From NCBI GenBank assembly GCA_029339195.1, contig JAPTJF010000003.1, positions 186,001 to 250,000 of the forward strand: a stretch of DNA of 64,000 bases, given 5' to 3'. The notes below the pieces were generated by a model, which was not told the DNA's origin, did no database searches, and was given only the letters and a program-made list of their open reading frames with translations. The DNA is from Micractinium sp. NFX-FRZ (taxonomy: Eukaryota > Chlorophyta > Trebouxiophyceae > Chlorellales > Chlorellaceae). The translations under genes were made by a program, and so were the position numbers. Every line of letters starts with the position of its first letter. Position 1 is the stretch's first letter. Positions 11,086-23,412 of this stretch are shown here, in pieces.

Positions 11086-13038
11086 ATGGCGGCCTCCAGC
11101 AGCGGTGCAGCAGGGCAACTGAGCCGGCTGCACCTGGCAGCAGAGGCAGCGAGCCTCAAAGAGCCTGCCAAGGGGCCCTTCGAGGCGCAGCAGCTTGTGC
11201 TGTTAGACCTGCCGGCCCAGCTGCTCGCACTGATTGCCTCCGAGCTGAGCAATAAGGAGAAGCTGTGGCTGGCAGCTTGCTGCACTTACCTGCACGACCT
11301 CAGCGGCTGCTGGTGGCACGGCCGGCTGCTAGCCGTCACAGAGCTTCACTCTCAGGCCCAGCTCGACTCGCTGGTTGGCTGGATGGCGCAGCGGCAGCCG
11401 GAGCCTGCAGCCCTGGAGTGCTCCATGACTGATGATGTGACGCCATCGCGTGAGTTGGGCTGCGCTTGCTTGCCAGCAGACGGCGCTCTCTCAGGCCTTG
11501 AAGCAGCCCAGCTGTCGCCTTTGAAACAGAGTGTGTGCCCGACCAACGCCCCTGCCTCCCTGCCATGCCTGCTGTGCTGCAGTGTGCCCTCTGTCTGGTA
11601 GGCTCCTCCCCCGCCGAATGCAGCCCCACCAGCTGGCAGCGGTCCTGCAGCTCACGCAGCTTACGCGGCTGCAGCTTACAACGTGCGGCATTGAGGAGCT
11701 GCCTACAACGCTGTCTAACCTCTCAAGCCTGCAGGAGCTGTGCCTGTCCCGCAACACGCCGCACCTCAGCCGCCTGATTGGCGGGGAGAACGTCACCAGC
11801 CTGCGCCAGCTCACCGCCCTCGACTTGAGCGGCAGCTGCGGCCGGGAATTACCACAGTGGATGAGCACGATGACGGCGCTGCGTGCGCTGCGCGTGGGGA
11901 GCAGCCCATTTCTTGGAGGCTGGCAGTGCCTCGCTGGCCTGGGCCTGACGCTGCTGGACATGGTAGGCAGCGACCCCTCCTATTCCGAGTCGGCTGTTGT
12001 GCCGGAGGTGGTCAGCAGCCTCACGCAGCTTCGCAGCCTCACCACCACAGCCCCCGAACCGTGGCACCGAGGCTGGGAGCACGTGCGCCCGCTCCTCTCC
12101 CTCACCCACCTTGACGTGAGATGCAGCACGCTCACAATGCAGCTCCCGCCAGCTCTTGTCCACATGACACAGCTGCAGAGCCTACATCTTGATGAGGGCG
12201 TGGTGTATGACCTGGATCGGCTTGCTCCCCTGCATGCGCTGACCAGCTTGCACATGCGCTGGTGCTATCCGGGAAATCCGCAAGCCCTTCCGGCAGTTCT
12301 TCAGCAGCTCAGCAACCTGCTGGACCTTGATGTGTCATGCACCTATTTGAAATGCGGCTATGAGTGGCTGCCGGCGAGCTTGGCCAGGCTGAACCTCAGT
12401 GACTGCGAGCTGACCCAGCTGCCAGAGGCACTCAGCAGGCTGACGGCTCTACAGAACCTGGACCTCAGCTGGAACGAGCTGACAGAGGGCGGCCACTGGC
12501 AGAGTCTGTGGCCCATGCGCAGCTCGCTGACTTGCCTGCAGCTGTCTTCGACGGCCCGTTTCAACGTGACGGCGCTGCCACCGGTTCTCAGCTGCCTCAC
12601 CTCCCTGCGCGCCCTCGATCTGGGCAGCAACAGCCAGCTGTCTGAGGGGTGGGACGGCCTAGCAGGGCTGCCGCTGACTCGCCTGGACATCCTGGGCTGC
12701 GGCCTCACAGCGCTGCCACAAGCTGTTAGCAGCCTGACCAATTTGGGAAGGTGCGCACGCAGCAGGCCGGTTGATGTGAAATGCTGATACCCCCACTACA
12801 TGCATCACCGTGACTGCTCACAATTGTTGCAGCCATTTCCCGTCTCTGCAGCATGAACGCCTCCTCCAACTTGGATCTACTGGCAAGCAGCTTGTGCCAC
12901 CTGCAGCCCCTGAGCCGCCTCACCCACCTCGACCTCTCCGGATGCGGCCTCCCTGCCTGCATCACTCAGTCACCTCACTGCACAAAGGCAATTCGATCTG
13001 TGGTGACACCACTTGCAGCAGAACCCACCTCCCGCTGA
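11086..13038 (+). CDS. F-box/leucine-rich-repeat protein
   Basis: Three exons join in phase: 11086-11449, 11583-12750 and 12852-13038, giving 572 residues. An F-box lies at about residues 43-85 (LLDLPAQLLALIASELS, then LWLAACCTYLHDL). From about residue 140 onward there are at least twelve leucine-rich repeats of the LTRLxLTxCGIEELPTTLSNLSSL type, in a plant/algal arrangement of roughly 23 residues per repeat. It probably acts as the substrate receptor of an SCF ubiquitin ligase, with the repeats binding the target. The 3' exon adds one and a half more repeats and ends in a short unrelated tail, so the protein may have lost repeats at its end. A start-codon-less fragment of this gene is present at 24198-24318. 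Confidence 0.85.
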
Positions 13039-13330
13039 GAGGCACACCACCTGCACAGTTCAAGCTGGTGTGTCTTTTCAACCCACACAGCCCGTCGCCA
13101 CTTGTTCCTTGTGACACCTCCAGCATCGCAACCTGCTTCTCGTGTGTGCCTGGTTGGCTTGACTGGTGGCTCTTACGCATGTAGATGCTTGCCAGGCCAC
13201 TCCAACGAGCTGTGCTCGACCCGGATGTTGAGCTGCACAGCACTCTAAACCCCACCCGCCCCCCATCCCATGACATGTTTTCCCTGCCTTGTGTGACATG
13301 CATGCTCCGCCTCTCACTGTTAGGGCCTTT

Positions 13331-16300
13331 TCAAACTTCGCTGAGTTTCGTCTGTGTGTGTAGCGTTGAGCAAATAGACGAGTGAGAGGCCAAAGAAGCA
13401 GTGGGATAGGACGGGGCAGCATGCACACGAGCTGCGTGCCGCTCCACCTCGCGTGCCTCCCGCTCCACCTCCCGTGCCTCCTGCTCCGCCTCCGGCTGTG
13501 CCGCCCGCACCTCGCGATCCATGTAGGTCTTGGCATTAGCTGCCAGGCCGTACGCTGCGCTGAAGCTCTGGTAAGGGCGCGCCATCTGAGGGGCGTCCTC
13601 GTCCAGCAGCCCGCTCTTTAGCGGCCCCCGCTGCACCAGCTCGGCGCCCTCCAGAATCCGCCCTGTACGGGAAACACAGGCGGGCAGGCAGTCAGCGCTT
13701 CAAGGGAGGCGTTTGAAATGCAAGCAAGGCAGGACACCAGGTGCCTGCAGAGCAGGAGTGACAGCAAAGAGCAAAGAGGGGCAGGCAGCAGAGGAAAGAG
13801 AGTGCAGCATAAACAAGGCAGTGCGCTGGATGGGCATAAAAGAGCGACGCTGCCAACGTGAGGGGTGGAGCAAATGGGAGCTTCATATTGTATTGCAGCT
13901 CCAGCCGTCTGCCGCCCTACCCACACCACACTCGCTGGTCAAGTGCAGCTGCCAACGCCGGACCTCGAGCGCCCCGCACCACCAGCAGCCACCCTCATTG
14001 CCCCAAGCCACGGCACAGTCACGCACCCGCCCCCGCTTGCTCCACCCACCCCAAGCCACACTCACCAGCAGTCTGGTGGAAGGCCTTGAGCAGCCCCAGT
14101 GGCACCTCAGCAAGGTCGGCCATGAGCAGCGGCGTCATGTGGTGCAGCACGGCAGCCAGTGCCGACAGGCGCGTGGCCCAGATGCGCTCTGCCGTGTCGC
14201 AGAGCAGCTTGAACCCCTGCAGCAGTGGGACAGTAGACGGCTGGGTAACAGTGATAAAAGCACAGTGAATTGCAGCAGGCGCTCCATTGGTTCATGCTGC
14301 AGGAAGGTGTGGTGTGTAAGGGGGTCACAAATTGCAGGGTGTGGCCTCCCATGCCGGCCACACTGGGGCTGGCTGCGAGGGAAACAGAACACAGGGTGAG
14401 CTGTAATGGGTGACTGTGCACGGAAAGAAGAGCTGCTGCTGATGCTGCTGATGCTGCTGCAGTACCAAAGCAAAGTGCCGGCAAGGTGCAACCCACTACG
14501 CAGCACACACACAGCAAGGCCAAGGCAGGAGGGAAGGAAGGGAGCAGGCCGGAGCTCACCTGGATGACCAGCAGCTGTTGCGGGGTCACGCCCAGCCTGG
14601 CCATGGTCAGGCTCAGGCCCTCCAGGTCGTGGGGAGATGCCGCAGCCTTCAGCTTGGCCAGGGTGGGGGCATCGACTGCAAGGAGCAAGGGGCACACGGG
14701 CAACGCACAGCCAGGGACGATGAGGACAGAAGAGGGGGGTGCTTGTGCGGGCAGAATGGTCTGTTGGGCTGCATGACCAAAGGGTGGCACTGCAGGGGCC
14801 ATGTGAGCACAGCAGGCGGCAGGAGGGTCTCCAACAGGATGTTCAAAGCCGCCAAAGGGGGCAGGGTAAACGAGAGAGGACATAGGATGAGGAAACCAGC
14901 ATCGGCACTGCCCCCGAACGAGACTGGTTTGTAAGGTAAACTTGTGGTGCAGGGCACAGCGTGGCACTGCACAGCTCACCATACGCACGGCATAGCACAA
15001 CACAACAAAGCACAGCACAGTACACGCAGAGCGCGGCGCTGCACAGTATCACAACACTGCAAAGCACATGCAGGCAGCACGCCGCCAAATCGAGCAGGCA
15101 GCAAAAGCGGCCACTCACAGGATGCCCTTGAGGCGCGCCATCTCCGCCGCATCAATGGCATCAGGGCTGCCGCGAGGGCTCAGCTCAGACAGCACCTGTG
15201 CGCGGATCTGCTGAGTGCTGCCGATGCGTGCCCGCTGCAGCGCAGTGCTGCTGCCCGCAGCGGCGCCTGCGCTGGCGCCCGCCGGAGTGCCGCTGCCGCT
15301 CGCTTCCACGCCCTTTCCGCTGCCGCTGCCGATCGCTGCGCTGCCCTGCAGTCAGTCAATGTACCATGCATATGCCGAATGTCAGCATCAGCCCAGGGCA
15401 CTAAATGGAAGGCCCCTGGAAGCACAGCGCCCAGGAAGCGCCCCCGCAGGACTGCAGCAGGGCACCGGCTTGGCTGCCTGCAGTGCACCCACCTCTACTA
15501 CGATTCCAGCCGCCAACCCGCCTGCCCACTACCCAGCCCACGCCAGCCAACACCGCCAGCTCAGCGCCCCACCCACCCACTTGCCTGTGTTGTCTCCTGA
15601 AGCGCCTGCATGATGCCGGCCAGGGGGCCTCTGGCCGGCATTATGCAGGCGCTTCAGGAGACAACACAGGCAAGTGGGTGGGTGGGGCGCACCCACCCAC
15701 CGGCCCCTGGGTACACCGGCCCCTGGGTGTACCGCGTGAAGATGTCGGCATGGGCGGCCTCCGAGGAGCCAGCAGGTGGGCACACCAGCCGGCCCAGCGA
15801 GCGGAACGCGTCTGCGTTGAGGTCGTACTTCTGCACTGCACTTGGGGAAGTGGAGGGGGCAGTGCAGACAATGCAGGCAACCGTGACGGGGGCAGCACAG
15901 GGGAGCCAATGTAAATGCACAAAAGGGAGAAGGGCTGCCAGGGGGGGCGCGAGCCCTCTTGCACCCAAGCCGTTCAATTGGTGAGAGGTAAGGAGCTCAG
16001 CCAACTCCTCCTCCCTGCACTTAAATGCTCGGCCCCACCTGCCCTGCTCTTCCCAAGCCCCCCTCCCTCCCCTGCCCACCTGCGTATGCCACCTGCCCCA
16101 GCGTCTCGGCAGCATCCAGAACCGCCTTGCCCGCGGCGTCAAAGGCCAGGGTGCCGGTGAATGGGGACTGGATCCAGCGCGCCACCTGCAGGTAGAGAGT
16201 GTGGAGTGCACGCCGGGGCACATGAGAGGCTAGAAACGACTTGACGCTGCCGTTGGCAGGTCACCTTGGCCAGCCAGCCAGCCAGCCAGCCCTCACAACA

Positions 16301-19300
16301 GCAGATGCTCAGTCAAAAGCGCCTTCCTTCCTTCCTTCCTGTCGCGCCGAGCACGTCCCAACAGGGATGACGGCTTCGGGCGCGGCACACAACCGGGATT
16401 GAATGAGACCCACAATACACTGCCTGGGTCCCCGCTCACCACCATGTCCAGGCCGGGGCCGGTGGCGGTTGCCAGGTCGGTGCAGGAGAAGTAGAAGATG
16501 AGGCATGCGTCCATAAGCTTGGCCGTGTTGACGCGGGGTGTGACGTTAAAGAACTTGCCCAGCAGGTCGTTGAGCTGCTGGTGCTGCACAGGGCAGGGGG
16601 TCAATGCAGAGCAAGGGGACGAGGCGGTCAGTTGAGTTGTGAGGGCAGAGCGGTTGAGTGGTAAGACCAGGATGAGGTCCTGAAAGTCACTGCTGTTGTC
16701 AGCTGAAGGCCTCCTGTATGTGCAGGGCGGGGAGAGGAACAGGGAGAGGAACAGGGAGAGGAACAGCCACATTGCACGGCAGAGGTGCAGGCTCCGGGCT
16801 GCGCTGCTGCCTTCCCTGCCAGCCGATGCCACACGCACCTGCCACATGCACCTGCCCACTTGTGTCCCTCCCTCCCCACTCAGCCCCTGCCCTCCGCCGC
16901 AGCCCAGCCCAGCCCATGCCACAGGTCCTCACCGCCAGCTGCACAGGCAGCATGAACTTCTCCAGCATCAGGCCCCGCAGCGTGGCCGTCACGGGCACCA
17001 CCTCGCCCTCCGAAAGCATCACTTGCTGCAGGAGGCGGACGGAGAGCAGGCTCACCCACGGTGAGGGATCCAAGTGGAACAAATGCACAACACTGAGCAA
17101 CGGAGGACAGCCAACTAGAAGGAGAGGGCAGGGTGGCCAGCAGTGACCAGCAGTTGGGCCAGCCACATGCATGGCCCTCACCCCAACAGTACCGCCAGCC
17201 AGCCAACCGGGAGCACCACCCGCCAGGCGAGAGGCCCTCCAAGTGAGCAGCACATCATCGCCCCCTTACTCCCAACAATCACGCTGCGATACAGACACTC
17301 ATCAGCACAAGACGCACCTCCAGGGTGCGCAGCAGCGCCGCGTAGGCAAGCCCCAGCAGGTCGCAGCACAGCATGCCCTTGTCGTCGGTGAGCTTGACTG
17401 CGCCGCTGGCCGCGTTGTTGACTTGCCTCGCCATGCGGCTCACCACTTGGCAGTTGGCCACGCAGGTGGTCTTCAGCGTGGCGTAGAAGTCCTGCAGCAG
17501 GCGGCAGGGCAGCAGGGCAGCAGGGCAGCGGCGGGGGGACCGGCGGTTGGCAGCAGCAACCGGGGAGGTTCAGGAAGGGCCGGCGGGCAGCAGGAAGGCA
17601 GAGCTGCTGGCAGGCAGCTGGTGGGAGGCTCCCCGCATCGTAGCCCCGTGCGGTCCCGCCCGTGCAGCGCTGATGCGGCAGTGATGCATGCCCCCGCTGC
17701 CGGTACCCGGCACTCACTCAACGTGCCTGTGCGAGCAACCCCCCTCGGCCCATCAGCACCCTTCAAGCCTGCCCAGCCCAGCCCCCCACCTGGCAGATCA
17801 TGATGCCCTCGCCTCCCTTCTCCTCCACCGTGAGGTTGGTGAACAGCGCTGTGACATCAGCGGGGTCCTGGGCGCCACCCTGCACAGCACAACAACAGAG
17901 CAGGCACTCCGTCCCAGTCAGCTACCATGTGTTGAGCTGCCAGGCGGCTGCGCCCTGCGTGGTGGCTGGTGTGCCCTGGCTTGCTGGCGCATCGGTGCTG
18001 CGCGGCGCTGGCCACAATGGCGAAGCGAGGAACCAGCCAAGCCAGTGACAGCCGCACCCTCGATACCCCACACAGCGCCCACCCCACCTGCGCACCGCCC
18101 ACCAGCTTGCCCACCCCACCTGTGCACCACCGACCACCAGCTTGCCACCGCACAGCGAGCGCAGCAGCTCGTGGTTGGACTGCATCAAGGGGCCAGCATG
18201 CACAGCGTGCGCAGCATCAGCACAGCACGCATGCCAGGGATGGCAGCACAGCGTGGGGCATCAGATGCTCAAGTCAAAGTGGGCGGGAGTGGCAAGAGCA
18301 GGGGGCTTCATTTGGCGACCGCTGCTGTGCCAGGCCTGCGGAATGAACAAGCGCTTTTGGCAAAGCTAGGCATTCATTCATTCATTACATTTCAAGTCCA
18401 CGGAGCCAGCAGGACTTATGAGACAGGGGAAGGGGGAGGTTGAAACCGAGGGGGTTGGGGAGCAGCTAAGAGGGTGCGGTTTGATTGGTAGCATGAGTAG
18501 AGGAAAGCAGCAAGACGCGAGACATCGAGACATCGCGAGGCAAGTGCAGGGGGATTGAGTGAGTGGAGGAGCAGGCAGGATTGGTTTGGAAGCGGCCAGA
18601 GCACTCGTCACCAGGCATGGGGCTCACATTCCACGCCAGCTGCTGTGCAAGCAGGCGTGCAGGCGGGCGTATCCGACACAGTGCACTCTACCAGACGCCA
18701 GGGTGTGCGCTGCCCACCTTGGGCGCGCGGTTCACGAGCCGGTCGTACTCCGTCCCCGGGACTGGCTTGACCACGCCCGTCTCAGGCTTGATCTGGGCAC
18801 CCTGCAGCACAACGAGGCAGGGCAGCGTGTTGCGAGTGTGCCAACACCATTGAGCAGAGTATTACTCGTCCGCCGTGCGGCACGAAACCGAGGCAGGGCA
18901 CAGCCGCGGAGCATGCACGCCGTGGCAGGCACTTGTGAGCGGGGACGAGGCATTGGGCATGCTGCCCTCACAGGCAGCAGCCAGCAGCAGCAGGCTGGCA
19001 ACCACGGGGCGTGCGCAGGCAGGCAGGACAGCAGGCAGGCGGAAGGCAGCAGGCAAACGAGCATTCGGGCAAGGGGTTTGATTCAGGTAACCTGGCAGGC
19101 AGGCAGGCAGGCAGGCAGGCGCACCACTCACTGCTGTGTGCATGAGCGTGTGGATGAGCTGCGCCGCCGCCCCCGCCTCGGAGTTCAGGCCGATGAACGT
19201 GCGCAGCTCCCGCTCGCTCTGCACCGCCCCGGGCTTCTCCACTGAGAGGCGGATGTTGTTGAACAGCGTGCGCAGCCCGTCCGCCCCCAGCACGTCCAGC

Positions 19301-22141
19301 AGGATGCGCCCCTGCATGAGGTAACAGGATGAGGAGGGCAAGGGGGAGGTCAGACGGGGACGGGGCAGGGGAGGGCATGCGGACGAGAAAATCGAGGGCC
19401 TCTAGCCATCAGGTGCATCAGCTGCAACAGTGTGGGCAGGCAGAGGGCGGTGGCGCGCTGGCGCGCGCCGGCGGCAATGGTGGAGAGAAGCACAGGGCGA
19501 GCAACCAGGTGAGCGACAAACAGCAGCAGGCACCAGCAGATGAGGCAGCAGGGCCAAGCAGAGCCTCGCCCGGGTGGTACTGAGGAGCCCAGTGCAGCGC
19601 ACAAGCAAGGCGCAGGTGCGGCCTCCCGCCACCAGCAGCAGGGGCGCATTGGCAAGGCCCGCTGTATTGACTAAGCCTGACCTGTGTGAAGGGTTCGATG
19701 GAGGAGCTGAGCGCCACGCAGATGCCACCGAGCTTGCGCAGCTTCGTCTGCAGCGCGCACATGGTCAGAAGGAAGTCCACGCGCCGCAGGGTTGTGGGGC
19801 TGGTGACAGCGGTGGCGAGCAGGTACTGCAGCGTCAGGGGTGAGGAGGGGCGAGGAGGTGAGAGAACATGCTTGCGGCCACAAAGCAGCTGGTGTGCACT
19901 GCAGCACGCCTGCTTTGGCAGCTTGTGTGCTGCTCTGGCAACAATGCACGCGTGGCGCAGGGGCACCTGAGAGCAACAGGTTCGGAGCAGGGGATCACTT
20001 AACGGGGTGCTGGCAGCGGATCTCAGCCTCAAAACCTGTGCAGCGGTGAGCGGGAGCAAGCAGACGGCAGGAGCAAGCAGGCGGAGCCAGCACCGCACCT
20101 GGAAGGGAGTCAGCGTGAGCCGCACAATGCCGCCTGGGTCTGCCCGCTCGCTGTGCACGCCCACCGCCAGGTCAACCGCCGCCTCCAGCAGGCCAACGCG
20201 CTCGATGGCCTTGTAGTCATCCGCCTGCAAGCGCTCCTCCAGCAGCGGCATGAGCACCTGCAGGGGTGAGGGAGGGGTGGAGGGGGGCGCAGTGGTGGAC
20301 GCGGGGTATCGAAGGGGGATGGGCAGCAGCACCACACAATTGGGCTGCCTTCCAAGCGCCTGGCCAATGGGGGGTGCAGGGGTGCACATGAGACAATGGA
20401 GGACGGCACAACAGGGGCAGGGTGGGCATGGGAGTCGCTCTGCTGCACCGGCGTTTGTGTCAACTTCGGGAGGCCGGTTACAGGAGGCAGGCGGCAGCAG
20501 CACACCAGGTAGAAGCGCCGCGGCAGGCACGCTATGCAGCACAGTGCAGGCGTAAGGCAGTGGACGCAGAGAACGTAGTGTCTACACCCTACAGGATGGC
20601 AGGGCAGCATAGTGTGCAGCGCAGAAGCGCGTAGTGGAGAGTGGCAAGGGGGCAGCGGAGCTCAGCGGCGCGGCAGGATGTGGCAGGGGCTGCACAACGT
20701 GCAGAACAGCGGGCGCACAGCACAGCACAGCATGGCCCAGCAGACAGCGTGTCGCAAGGGAGTGCAGGAGAACGGGAGCACAATGCTGTTGGTGAGCTGG
20801 CAGCTCAGCAGGCACCGGGCCGCCAGCCAATTCACCCACCGAGAGGGTGGCGTCGATGGCGGGGATGAGGTGCTTGTAGTGCTGCTTGATCTTGGGGTCG
20901 ATGGTCCGCTCATCCAGCGCCAGTAGCGCCTTGAGCGCTGCGCACATCCAGCCTGAGCCGGCCGATGTGGGTGGCGGGGAGGTGTGCATGTACTCCATCG
21001 CGGCCTGAAATCATTGGGAGGAACGGCGAAAGGGGGGTGAGGAGTGCACCACTAGCCGCCGACAACGGGGCGTCACTGGCAACTCACGGGCCGGAGGGCA
21101 GCAAACAGGCCGAGAGCCCTTGTTGCAGGCAGCACGGCACCGAAGCAGATACGACTGGCGGGGAGCGGACACGGACAGGGCGGCAAGGGGAAGGCGGGTG
21201 GTTGTGGAGGGATTGCAGGCAAGCCAAGTGCACAGGGCGGGCAGGGCGGGCAGGGCGGGCAGGGCGGGCGTACAGAAAGGGGGCACAGACAGGGGGCATA
21301 TGGACTGAGGACAGCGCACGATGCATGAGAGGTGAACCTTAGGAGCATTAGTTGAGCGGCAGACGTGGCGGGCGCATAGCATGAGCAGTGGAGCAGTGGA
21401 GCAGAGGCAGTACCTGTGCCTGCGCGGCATGCCCCGCGTAGTCAGGGCTCCCAAGCCCTAGCAGACGCCGCTGCGGCGGCGCCAGCGCCGCTTGCAGCAC
21501 CTTCTCCACAACTTGCCTGCAATGGGCAGTCAAGCGCAGGGTGAGGGAGCATGGGTAGAGCTGCGGCGGCCCGTGCTGGGGACGAGGCCGGGTGGTGGGG
21601 CCGCTTCGGAAGACAATACAACCCCCGTCAGCGCTCCAGGGCGCAAAGACGGAACAACGCAACAGGTGGCGCAGGCACCGCCAGCGCCTCGAGGCAGCAG
21701 GCATGAGACAAGCAGCAGAGCGCACCAGTCCCCCGCCAGCAGCTTTCCATGCAGCGGCGCCAGCTGTGCCAGCCGACGCAGCACCTCCAACGAGACCTCG
21801 CCAGTGGACAGCGTGCCGATGGCAGCCTGCGGGAAGGTACAAAGGTCAAGTTATTGAGGGCAGAGGGTGAATGTGGTGAGGCCCAAGCTTCCATGACAGA
21901 GTGAGCTGCGGGTGCGCGCGCAGCGACAGGGACGGCTGAGCGGGAGAGCGGCGCCGCGCCGCGTCCGGGAACGCCGGACCCCCCCAGGCACTTCACCCTG
22001 CAGCCTCACCTGCACCTCAGTGTCGTCGCTGTTGGCCAGGGCGGCCTTCTTATGCCCTAGGTGCTCCAAGGGGGGCGCATCTGCCTCCGCTTCTTCCCCC
22101 GGGCGCTTCTGCAGGCGGGCAGTCGGGCAGGGCACCTCCAT
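13331..22141 (-). CDS. Large unrecognised multi-exon gene A, helix-rich
   Basis: About 20 exons from an ATG at 22141 to a TGA at 13331 encode roughly 920 residues. Exons (some edges approximate): 22141-22010, 21826-21726, 21516-21414, 21004-20840, 20261-20099, 19825-19681, 19313-19131, 18801-18718, 18179-18120, 17880-17791, 17493-17319, 17029-16934, 16583-16440, 16190-16080, 15834-15697, 15630-15585, 15343-15119, 14677-14560, 14217-14066, 13663-13331. The product is mostly amphipathic helix, for example VEKVLQAALAPPQRRLLGLG and FLLTMCALQTKLRKLG, resembling a solenoid. A Gly/Ser/Ala linker lies near 15250-15330 and a Glu/Arg-rich coiled stretch near 13440-13500. No signal peptide, membrane segment or catalytic motif is recognised. 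The 66-nt intron at 15631-15696 is an inverted copy of its exon neighbour, and the next donor is GC. Existence is strongly supported; function unknown. Confidence 0.7.
15564..15690. repeat. Near-perfect 60-bp inverted repeat with 7-nt loop
   Basis: Left arm 15564-15623 and right arm 15631-15690 are reverse complements with one mismatch (the ATGATGCC/GGCATTAT position). On the minus strand of gene A the left arm carries the end of a 46-nt exon and its GCAAGT donor. The right arm fills 60 of the 66 nt of the preceding intron (15696-15631). The transcript would form a very stable hairpin. Confidence 0.95.
16732..16770. repeat. Short tandem repeat GGGAGAGGAACA, three units
   Basis: Three adjacent near-identical 12-nt units inside an intron of gene A. 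No function inferred. Confidence 0.8.
18077..18143 (-). repeat. Tandem copy of an exon end with its splice donor (gene A)
   Basis: On the minus strand the end of the 60-nt exon 18179-18120 (GGKLVVGGAQ then GTGGGG) is repeated at once downstream, giving a second CAG/GTGGGG edge at 18088. The two donors are 32 nt apart, so use of the second would shift the frame. Confidence 0.75.
21234..21271. repeat. Tandem 10-bp repeat GGGCGGGCAG, about four units
   Basis: Intronic G-rich array in gene A; on the plus strand it could form G-quadruplexes. Function not inferred. Confidence 0.8.
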
Positions 22142-23058
22142 GATGCCTGATCTTTGGTGAAGTTCACCTGGCAGCAGGCATGCATTGCAGCAGGCCAGGC
22201 AGCCCACTGCTCGGACTACCTCACTCCACCGAAGCTCACCTTCCCTCCCATCGTGCTCAGGAGCACGTACCCTCCAAGAGCCGAAGATAGAAACCCGTGG
22301 GTGAAAGGCGACCTCCTACAGCGCTGAGCAGATGATAGACAGCGAACCTTGACAGGGACAAACGCCCACGACTGCTGTTGTTAAGCTGCAAGGGCAAGGC
22401 CGCAGGAGGTGCCAGCGATTTAAGATCCACCCAGTTGAGAGAAAAATGGCAGCAAACCGCGCACCAAGCTGGTGCCGGCGGCTGCCCACGCCACAGGCGG
22501 CGACGGTGGCGGCGGCGCCGTCACTCCATGTCGGGTGCAGCGCAGTCTTTCTTTTGGCTTCATCGGGCTTGCTATATATAACCAGGTAGTGAGTGACAAG
22601 CTTGCCGTGGACGAAAGCAGTTTCCATGGGTGCCAATGGGGCAGTGCCGCCCTCCCAAGGAAGGCGGAGGCGCCAGCACTGCGGCCTTCGCTAGCCGCCA
22701 GCTGCACGCTGGGGAAGGCGCACAGCATGCAGAACCAGCTGTATTAACTTGAACCTATAAAAGGCAAACAGCCATGAAATGCTGGGGAGACAGCAGACAA
22801 GCACGGCGGTGGGTGCTCGTGTTGAGAACGGTTGCCGCCTGCTGGTCCCATTTGCACCGCCTCCCCACCGGTCGTACGCCTTCTGCTGGAGGGGACCTGG
22901 CCTGTACTTGCCGGAATGGTGTTTCCAAATGCACTAGTGCTGCCTTGGGAGAAATAATGCTGAATCAACTGAGGGTGGCATAAAAGAAGAAGGAGAAGAA
23001 GAACAAGAACGCAGAAATACGAGGACACGGGGGCATACAGTGGCGGCGCCACGTTTCT
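22142..23058. other. Upstream region of gene A
   Basis: Presumed promoter of the minus-strand gene starting at 22141. TATATATA at 22573-22580 and TATAAAA at 22756-22762 are the only AT-rich promoter-like motifs. No convincing gene is seen on either strand. A stretch at about 22932-22980 recurs at 24481-24527, on the other side of the duplicated block. Confidence 0.4.
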
Positions 23059-23412
23059 GACTTGACGTGGGGGTGGTGCATGGACTCTGGGACCGGGAAT
23101 CCACCCAAACAAGAAAGGAAAGCATGCAAAACCAAGCCTTACTAAGCCCTAGTAGGCACAGCAGCAAGCTGAGTGGGCAGTGAACGAGGCAACAGCGCCT
23201 GGGTAAGGTGGCCAGCTGCAGATCATTGTGGGTTTGTGCATTAATGAACAATCAGCAGGTCAGCAACCGAGGGGAGAGGAGGGGCCCAACACCAGACACA
23301 AAATGGGGGTCGGAATGCGCTGGAAATAGAGGAGACGGGGCTGCTGCCCGCGTCGCCGCCACAGCCACCACCGCTTGGTGAGGCCGGCTCAGGCTGCTGC
23401 CCGCCGTGCCAT

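Larger units (their letters stand above)
9933..11218. repeat. Segmental duplication, copy A (with 23059-24318)
   Basis: The block spans the 3' flank and both exons of the small F-box gene, the divergent intergenic region, and the first exon start of the F-box/LRR gene. It matches 23059-24318 in the same order and orientation with scattered substitutions and small indels. Copy A is the intact version: the F-box donor is GT and the LRR gene has its ATG. Confidence 0.85.

Noticed and set aside
22756..22762. TATAAAA as promoter of the plus-strand ORF at 22774
   Set aside because: Only 12 nt from the ATG, too close for a TATA box, and the ORF looks non-coding.
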